Translations under genes and position numbers: made by a program
DNA from: Ianthella basta
Taxonomy: Eukaryota; Porifera; Demospongiae; Verongiida; Ianthellidae
Direction: 5' to 3'
Length of the DNA stretch: 64,000 bases
Assembly (NCBI GenBank): GCA_964019415.1
Contig: OZ025873.1
Coordinates: 9,694,460-9,758,459, forward strand
The notes under the pieces: model-generated
Seen by the model: only the letters and a program-made list of their open reading frames with translations
Told to the model about the DNA's origin: nothing
The model's database searches: none
Part shown: positions 56,299 through 64,000 of the stretch, piece after piece
How positions within the stretch are numbered: position 1 is the stretch's first letter
How the letters are laid out: each line of letters begins with the position of its first letter

Positions 56299-58735
56299 CA
56301 TCAGTGGTTCCCATAAGGAGTCCAGTGCAACCTATAGGTGGTCCAGTGCGTTCTATAGGGAGTCCAGTGCATGTTGTAGGGGGTCCAGTGCATCTTGCCA
56401 GGGGTCCAGTGAATCCTGTAGGGGGTCCAGTGCATCCCATAAGGGGTCCAGTGCAATCTATAGGGGGTCCAGTGCGCCCTATAGGAGATGCAGTGCATCC
56501 TGTAGGGGGTCCAGTGCGCCCTATAGGAGATGCAGTGCATCCTGTAGGGGGTCCAGTGCATCCCATAAAGGGGTCCAATGCAATGTATAAGTGGTCCATT
56601 GCGTCCTATAGGAGGTGTAGTTCATTTTGCAGGGTTTGCAACGTGTCCAGTGCATATTATAGGGGAGGGTCCAGTGCATCTCGTAGGGGGTCCAGTACAT
56701 CCTGTAGAGGGTCCAGTGCATCATGTATAGGGTCCAGTGCATCCTGTAAGGGGTCAAGTGCATCCCATAAGGGAACCTGTGCAACATTTAGGTGGTACTG
56801 TGCATTCTATAAGGGGTCCAGTGCATCTTGTAGGGGGTTCAGTGCATCCTGTGTGGGTCCAGTGCAATCTGTAGGGGGTCCAGTGCATCCTGTAGGGGGC
56901 CAAGTGCATCCTGTAGGGGGTCCAGTGCATCCTGTAGGGGGTCCAGTGCATTCTGTAGGGGGTCCAGAGCATCCTGTAGGGGGTCCAGTGCAATCTGTAG
57001 GGGGTCCAGTGCATCCTGTAGGGGGTCCAGTGCATCCTGTAGTGGGTCCAGTGCATCCTGTAGGGGGTACAGTGCATCCTGTAGGGAGTCCAGTGCATCC
57101 GATAAGGGGTCCACTGTAACCCATAGGTGGTCCAGTGCGTCCTATAGGGGGTCCAGTGCATGTTGCCGGGGTCCAGTGCATCCTGTAGTGGGTCCAGTGC
57201 ATCCTGTAGGGGGTCCAGTGCATCCGATAAGGGGTCCAGTGTAACCCATAGGTGGTCCAGTGCGTCCTATAGGGGGTCCAGTGCATGTTACCGGGGTTCA
57301 GTGCATCCTGTAGTGGGTCCAGTGCATCTTGTAGGAGTTCCAGTGAATCCCAGGGGTCCAGTGCAACCTATAGGGGGTCTAGTGCATCTTATGGGGGGTC
57401 AAATGCATCTCGTAGGGGGTCCAGTGCAACCTGTAGGGGATCCAGTGCATCCTGTAGGGGGTCCAGTGCATCCTATAAGGAGTCCAGTGCAACCGTTAGG
57501 TGGTCCAGTGCATCTTGTAGTGGGTCCGGTGCATCCAGTAGTGTGTCCAGGCGATCTCATAAGGCGTCCAGTGCAATCAATAGGGGGTCCACTGTGTCCT
57601 ATATGGAGTCCAGTGCATGTCGTAACGGGTCCAGAACAACCTGTAGTGGCTCCAGTGCATCCAGTAGGGAGTCCAGTGCATCTTGTAGGGGGTCCAGTGC
57701 AATCCTGTAGGGGGTTCAGTGCAATCCTGTACGTAGGGTGTCCAGTGCATCCTGTATGGGGTCCAGTGCATCTTGTAGGGGGTTTAGTGCAATTCTGTAT
57801 GGGGTCCAGTGTATCCTGTAGTGGGTCCAGTGCATCTCTTAGGGGGTCCAGTGCATCCGGTACGGGGTCCAGTGCATCTTGTAGGGGTCCAGTGCATCTT
57901 GTAGGGGGTCCATTGCATCCTATAAGGGGTCCGGTGCAACCTATTGGGGATCCAGTGCGTCCTGTAGTGGGTCCAGTGCATCCTGTAGGGGATCCAGTGA
58001 ATCATGTAGGGGGTCCAATGCAACCTGTAGGGGATCCAGTGCAACCCATAAGGGGTCCAGTGCAGCCCATAGGGGGTCCAGTGCATCCAGTAGGAGGTCC
58101 AGTGCATCGTGTAGGGGGTCCAGTGCAACCTATAGGGGGTTGAGTGTGTCCTATAGGGGTCCAGTGCATCCTGTAGGTGGTCCAGTGCATCATGTAGGAG
58201 GTCCAGTACATCTTCTAGGGGGTCCAGGGCATCCCATAAGGGGTCCAGTGCAACCTGTGGGGGATCCAGTGCATCCCATAAGGGGTCCAGTGCAACCCAT
58301 AGGGGGTCCAGTGCACCCTATAGGTGGTCCAGTAAATCCTGTAGGGGGTCAAGTGCATCATGTAGGAGTTCCAGTGCATCGTGTAGGGGGTCCAGTGCAT
58401 ACTGTAGGGGTTTCAGTGCATCCTTTAGGGGGTCCAGTGCATGATGCAGGGGATCCAATGCATCCTGTAGGGGATCCAGTGCATCATGTAGGGGGTACAG
58501 TGCAACCTGTGTAGGATCCAGTGAGCCCTATAGGAGGTCCAGTACATCCTGTAGGAGGTCTAGTGCATCATGTAGGAGGTCCAGTACATCCTGTAGGAGG
58601 TCCAGTGCATTGTCTAGGGGGTCCAGTGCAACCTATAGGGGGTCCTGTGTGTCCAATAGGGAGTCCAGTGCATCCTGTAGAGGATCCAGTGCATCCTGTA
58701 GGGTATCCAGTGCATCATGTACGGGGCACAGTATC
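56299..58735. repeat. Family-A 21-bp satellite, block A4
   Basis: About 116 copies of the 21-bp unit. The left end resembles that of A3 (offset about 7073 bp) and the right end resembles that of A2 (offset 17417 bp). Confidence 0.95.
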
Positions 58736-61700
58736 TTGCCTCATCTTGTCTCATCTTGCCTCATCTTGTCTCATATTATCTCATCTTGCCTCATCTTGTC
58801 TCATCTGGCTTCATCTTGCCTCATCTTGCCTCATCTTGTCTCGTCTTGCCTCATCTTGTCTCATCTTGTCTCATCTTGCCTCATCTTGCCTCATCTTTCC
58901 TCATCTGGTCTCGCCTTGTCACATCTTGTCCCATCTTGTCTCATCTTGTCTCAACTTGCCCCATCTTGTCTCATCTTGCTTCATCTTGTCTCATCTTGCC
59001 TCATCTTGTCTTGTCATGCTTCATCTTGTCTCGTCTTGTCTCATCTTGCCTCATCTTGCCTCATCCTTCCTCATCTAGTCTCGTCTTGCCTCATCTTGCC
59101 TCATCTTGTCTCGTCTTGTCTCATCTTGCCTCATCTTGTGTCATCTTGCCTCATCTTGTCTCATCTTGCCTCATCTTGTCTCATCTTCCTCATCTTGCCT
59201 CATCTTGTCTCGTCTTATCTCATCTTGCCTCGTCTTGTCTCATCTTGCCCCATCTTGTCTTGTCTTACTTCATCTGGTCTGATCTTGCCTCATCTTGTCT
59301 CGTCTTCCTTCATCTTGCCTCATCTCTCCTCATCTCGTCTCATCTTCCCTCATCTTGTCTCATCTTGCCTCATCTTGTGTCGTCTTGCCTGATCTTACCT
59401 CATCTTGTCTCGTGTTGTCTCATCTTGCCTCATCTTGTCTCGTCTTTCTTCATCTTGTATCATCTTGCTAAATCTTTCCTCATCTTGCCAAATCTCGTCT
59501 CATCTTGTCTCATCTTGCCTCATATTATCTTGTCTTGCCTCATCTTACCTCATCTTGTCTCGTCTTGTCTCATCTTGCATCTTCTTGTCGTATCTTGCCT
59601 CATCTTGTCTCATCTTGCTTCATCTTGTCTCATCTTGCCAAATCTTGTCTCATCTTGCCAAATCTTTAAACATCTTGCCTCATCTTACCAAATCTTTCCT
59701 CATCTTTCCTCATGTTGTCTCGTCTTGCTTCATCTACTCTCATCTTGCCTCGTCTTGTCTCATCTTGCCTCATCTTGTCTCGTCTTTCTTCATCTTGTAT
59801 CATCTTGCTAAATCTTTCCTCATCTTGCCAAATCTCGTCTCATCTTGTCTCATATTTCCTCATCTTGTCTCATCTTCCTCATCGAGCTTCATCTTGCCTC
59901 ATCTTACCTCATCTTGTCTCATCTTGTCTCATCTTGCCTTATCTTGTCTCGTCATGCTTCATCTTGTCTCATCTTGCCTCATCTTGCCTCATATTGTCTC
60001 GTCATGCTTCATCTTATCCCATCTTCCCTCATCTTGCCTCATCTTGTCTCATCTTGCTTCATCTTGTCTCATCTTGTCTCATCTTTCCTTGTCTTGTCTC
60101 GTCTTGCGTCATCTTGTCTCATCTTGCCTCATCTTGCCTCATCTTGCCTCATATTGTCTCGTCATGCTTAATCTAGTCTCATCTTGCCTCATGCTGTCTC
60201 ATCTTGCCTCATCTTGCCTCATCTTGCCTCATCTTCTCTCGTCTTGTCTCATCTTGCCTCATCTTGTCTCATCTTGCCTCATCTCTCCTCATCTTGTCTC
60301 GTCTTATCTCATCTTGTCTCATCTTGTCTCATCTTGCTTAATTTTGCCTCATCTCTCCTCATATTGTCTCATCTTGCTTCATCTTGCCTCATCATGTCTC
60401 ATCTTGCCTCATCATGTCTCATCTTGCCTCACCTTGTCTCATCTTGCCTCATCTTGTCTCATCTTGTCTCATCTTGCCTCATCTTGCCTCATCTTGTCTC
60501 GTCTTGCCTCATTTTGCCTCATCTTGTCTCGTCTTGCCTCATCTTGTCTCCTCTTGCCTCATCTTGTCTCATCTTACTTTATCTTGCCTCATATTGTCTC
60601 ATCTTGCCTCATCTTGCCTCATCTTGCCTCATCTTGTCTCATCTTGCCTCATCTTATCTCGTCTTGCCTCATCTTGCCTCATCTTGCCTCATCTTGGTTC
60701 ATCTTGCTTCATCTTGCCTCATCTAGTCTCATCTTGCCTCATCTTGTCTCATCTTGCCTCATCTTGTCTCGTCTTGCTTCATCTTGTCTCATCTTACCTC
60801 GTCTTGTCTCATATTTTGTCATCTTGTCTCATCTTGCCTCGTCTTGTCTCATCTTGCCTCATGTTGCCTCGTTTTGCCTCGTCTTGCCTCATCTTGTCTC
60901 GTCTTGCTTCATCTGGTCTCATCTTACCTCATCTTGTCTCATCTTACCTAATCTTGCCTCATCTTGTCTCATCTTACTTCATCTCGTCTCATATTTCCTC
61001 ATCTTGTCTCATCTTGCCTCATCTTATCTCGTCTTGCCTCATCTTGCCTCATCTTGCCTCATCTTGCTTCAGCTTGCCTCATCTTGTCTCATCTTGCCTC
61101 ATCTTGTCTCATCTTGCCTCATCTTGTCTCATCTTGCCTCATCTTGTCTCATCTTGCCTCATCTTGTCTCGTCTTGCTTCATCTTGTCTCATCTTACCTC
61201 GTCTTGTCTCATATTTTATCATCTCGTCTCATATTTCCTCATCTTGTCTCATCTTGCCTCATCGAGCTTCATCTTGCCTCATCTTGTCTCATCTTGTCTC
61301 ATCTTGTCTCATCTTGCCTCATATTGTCTCGTCATGCTTCATCTTATCCCATCTTCCCTCATCTTCCCTCATCTTGTCTCATCTTGCCTCATCTTTCCTT
61401 GTCTTGTCTCGTCTTGCGTCATCTTGTCTCATCTTGCTTAATTTTGCCTCATCTCTTCTCATATTGTCTCATCTTGCCTCATCTTGCCTCGTCTTGCCTC
61501 ATATTGTCTCATCTTGCTTCATCTTGCCTCATCATGTCTCATCTCTCCTCATCATGTCTCATCTTGCCTCATCTTGCCTCATCTTGTCTCGTCTTGCCTC
61601 ATCTTGTCTCCTCTTGCCTCATCTTGTCTCATCTTACTTTATCTTGCCTCATATTGTCTCATCTTGCCTCATCTTGCTATTTCTTGCCTCATCTTGCCTC

Positions 61701-64000
61701 ATCTTGCTGTTTCTCGCCTCATCTTGCTTCTTCTTGCTATATCTTGCCTCATCTTGCCTCATCTTGCTATTTCTTGCCTCATCTTGCAATAACTTACCTC
61801 ATCTTGCTATATCTTGCCTCATCTTGCCTCATTTTGCTATTTCTTGCCTCATCTTGCTTCTTCTTGCTATATCTTGCCTCATCTTGCAATATCTTGCCTC
61901 ATCTTGCCTCATCTTGCTATTTCTTGCCTCATCTTGCTTCTTCTTGCTATATCTTGCCTCATCTTGCTTCTTCTTGCATTTTGCTTCTTGCTATATCTTG
62001 CCTCATCTTGCTATATCTTGCCTCATCTTGCCTCATCTTGCTATATCTTGCCTCATCTTGCCTCATCTTGCTATTTCTTGCCTCATCTTGCAATATCTTA
62101 CCTCATCTTGCCTCATCTTGCTATTTCTTGCCTCATCTTGCAATATCTTGCCTCATCTTGCTATTTCTTGCTTCTTCTTGCAATATCTTGCCTCATCTTG
62201 CTTCAATCATCTTGCTATATCTTGCCTCATCTTGCTTATTCTTGCTATACCTTGTCTCCTCATGCAATATCTTGCCTCATCTTGCCTCATCTTGCTATTT
62301 CTTGCCTCAACTTGCAATATTTTGCCTTATCTTGCCTCATCTTGCTATTTCTTGCCTCATCTTGCCTCATCTTGCTATTTCTTGCCTCATCTTGCAATAT
62401 CTTGCCTCATCTAACCTCATCTTGCCTCGTCTTGCTATTGCTTGCCTCATCTTGCAATATTTTGCCTCATCTTGCCTCATCTTGCTATTTCTTCCCTCAT
62501 CTTCCCTCATCTTGCTTCATCGTGCTATATCTTTCCTCATCTTGCCTCATCCTGCGCCATCTTGCTATATCTTGCCTCATCTTGCCTCATTTTGCTTCAT
62601 ATTGCTATATCTTGCCTCATCTTGCCTCATTTTGCTACATCTCGCTATATCTTGCCATATCTTGCCTCATCTTGCTATATCTCTCCTCATATTTCATCAT
62701 CTTGCTATATCTTGCCTCATCTTGCTTCTTCTTGCTATATCTAGCCTCATCTTGCTATATCTTACCTCATCTTGCCTCATCTTGCTATATCTTGCCTCAT
62801 CTTGCCTCATCTTGCTATATCTTGCCTCATCTTGCAATATCTTACCTCATCTAACCTCATCTTGCCTCATCTTGCTATTTCTTGCCTCATCTTGCAATAT
62901 TTTGCCTCATCTTGCCTCATCTTGCTATTTCTTGTCTCATTTTGCTATATCTTGCCTCATCTTGCCTCATCTTGCTATTTCTTGCCTCATCTTGCTATAT
63001 CTTGCGTCATCTTGCAATATCTTACCTCATCTAACCTCATCTTGCCTCATCTTGCTATTTCGTGCCTCATCTTGCAATATTTTGCCTCATCTTGCCTCAT
63101 CTTGCTATTTCTTGCCTCATCTTGCCTCATCTTGCTTTATATTGCCTCATCTTGCCTCATCTTGCTTCATCTTGCTATATCTTGCCTCATCTTGCCTCAT
63201 CTTGCTTCATCTTGCTATATCTTGCCTCATCTTGCCTCATCTTGCTATTTCGTGCCTCATCTTGCAATATTTTGCCTCATCTTGCCTCATCTTGCTATTT
63301 CTTGTCTCATCTTGCCTCATCTTGCTATATCTTGCCTCATCTTGCTTCATCTTGCAATATCTTGTCTCATCTTTCTTCATCTTGCAATATCTTGCCTCAT
63401 CTTGCCTCATCTTTCAATATCTTGCCTCATCTTGCTATTTCTTGCCTCATCTTGCCTCATCTTGCCTCATCTTGCTATTTCTTGTCTCATTTTGCTATAT
63501 CTTGCCTCATCTTGCCTCATCTTGCTATTTCTTGCCTCATCTTGCTATATCTTGCGTCATCTTGCAATATCTTACCTCATCTAACCTCATCCTGCCTCAT
63601 CTTGCTATTTCGTGCCTCATCTTGCAATATTTTGCCTCATCTTGCCTCATCTTGCTATTTCTTGCCTCATCTTGCCTCATCTTGCTTTATATTGCCTCAT
63701 CTTGCCTCATCTTGCTTCATCTTGCTATATCTTGCCTCATCTTGCCTCATCTTGCTTCATCTTGCTATATCTTGCCTCATCTTGCCTCATCTTGCTATTT
63801 CGTGCCTCATCTTGCAATATTTTGCCTCATCTTGCCTCATCTTGCTATTTCTTGTCTCATCTTGCCTCATCTTGCTATATCTTGCCTCATCTTGCTTCAT
63901 CTTACAATATCTTGTCTCATCTTTCTTCATCTTGCAATATCTTGCCTCATCTTGCCTTATCTTACCTAATCTTGCCTAATCTTGCCTCATCTTTCAATAT
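58736..64000. repeat. Family-B 10-bp satellite, block B3, continuing past the window
   Basis: Decamers as in B1 to about 61.67 kb. From there a subfamily with CTTGCTATTTCTTGCCTCAT and CTTGCAATAT units takes over and runs to the right edge. A higher-order period of about 550 bp is visible (GCGTCATCTTGCAATATCTT at 63.00 and 63.55 kb). A frame of 1001 codons here is a product of the stop-free unit. Confidence 0.95.

Noticed and set aside
60964-63969. Open frame of 1001 codons, and many of 200-865 codons, in 41.3-64.0 kb
   Set aside because: They follow from a 10-bp unit that lacks stop codons in all frames on the pyrimidine-rich strand. Several frames are open over the same bases and the products are ten-residue repeats (SCLILPHLAS type) with no start context or splice signals.

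Overview
This window is nuclear DNA of an animal. Every gene I can read has spliced exons with GT-AG borders and encodes a protein with a clear metazoan relative (SND1, cortactin, ACAD8, ALDH6A1, EMC4, a TMEM216/TMEM80-type protein, a secreted cystine-knot protein). Genes are tightly packed: two ATGs lie only 102 bp apart, and introns without repeats are often 50-100 bp. That compactness, with vertebrate-like intron density, suggests an early-branching animal such as a sponge. This is inference only; nothing in the sequence proves the taxon.

Layout: 58-10376 (+) holds the last 21 exons of SND1 (Tudor-SN), whose 5' end lies left of the window. 10820-11299 (+) is a single-exon secreted cystine-knot (bursicon/DAN-like) precursor. 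11521-13024 (+) is a TMEM216/TMEM80-family ciliary membrane protein. 16287-22223 (-) is ACAD8 (isobutyryl-CoA dehydrogenase). It shares a 102-bp divergent promoter with cortactin at 22326-29624 (+). 30306-34486 (-) is ALDH6A1 (methylmalonate-semialdehyde dehydrogenase). 36493-37345 (+) is EMC4, with one in-frame TAG. From about 39.66 kb to the right edge the window is satellite DNA: blocks of a 21-bp family (A) alternate with blocks of a 10-bp family (B).

The introns are unusually rich in minisatellites, with periods of 23, 24, 27, 28, 32, 37, 40, 41, 49 and 51 bp. Many arrays start or stop at, or within a few dozen bases of, a splice donor or acceptor. In cortactin, a block of repeat DNA, exon, intron, exon and repeat DNA has been copied three times; this expanded the 37-residue actin-binding repeats. 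Two enzymes of mitochondrial valine breakdown (ACAD8 and ALDH6A1) sit on the same strand on either side of cortactin, and both start codons lie in TISU/YY1-type contexts.

Small insertions can be recognised: a 107-bp perfect foldback flanked by a 9-bp direct repeat, a 136-bp insert flanked by a 10-bp direct repeat, and a roughly 450-bp element with imperfect terminal inverted repeats. The very long open frames inside the repeat blocks (up to 1001 codons) are by-products of stop-free repeat units and are not annotated as genes. Exon borders were set by eye from splice signals, reading-frame continuity and remembered family similarity, not by alignment or RNA data.
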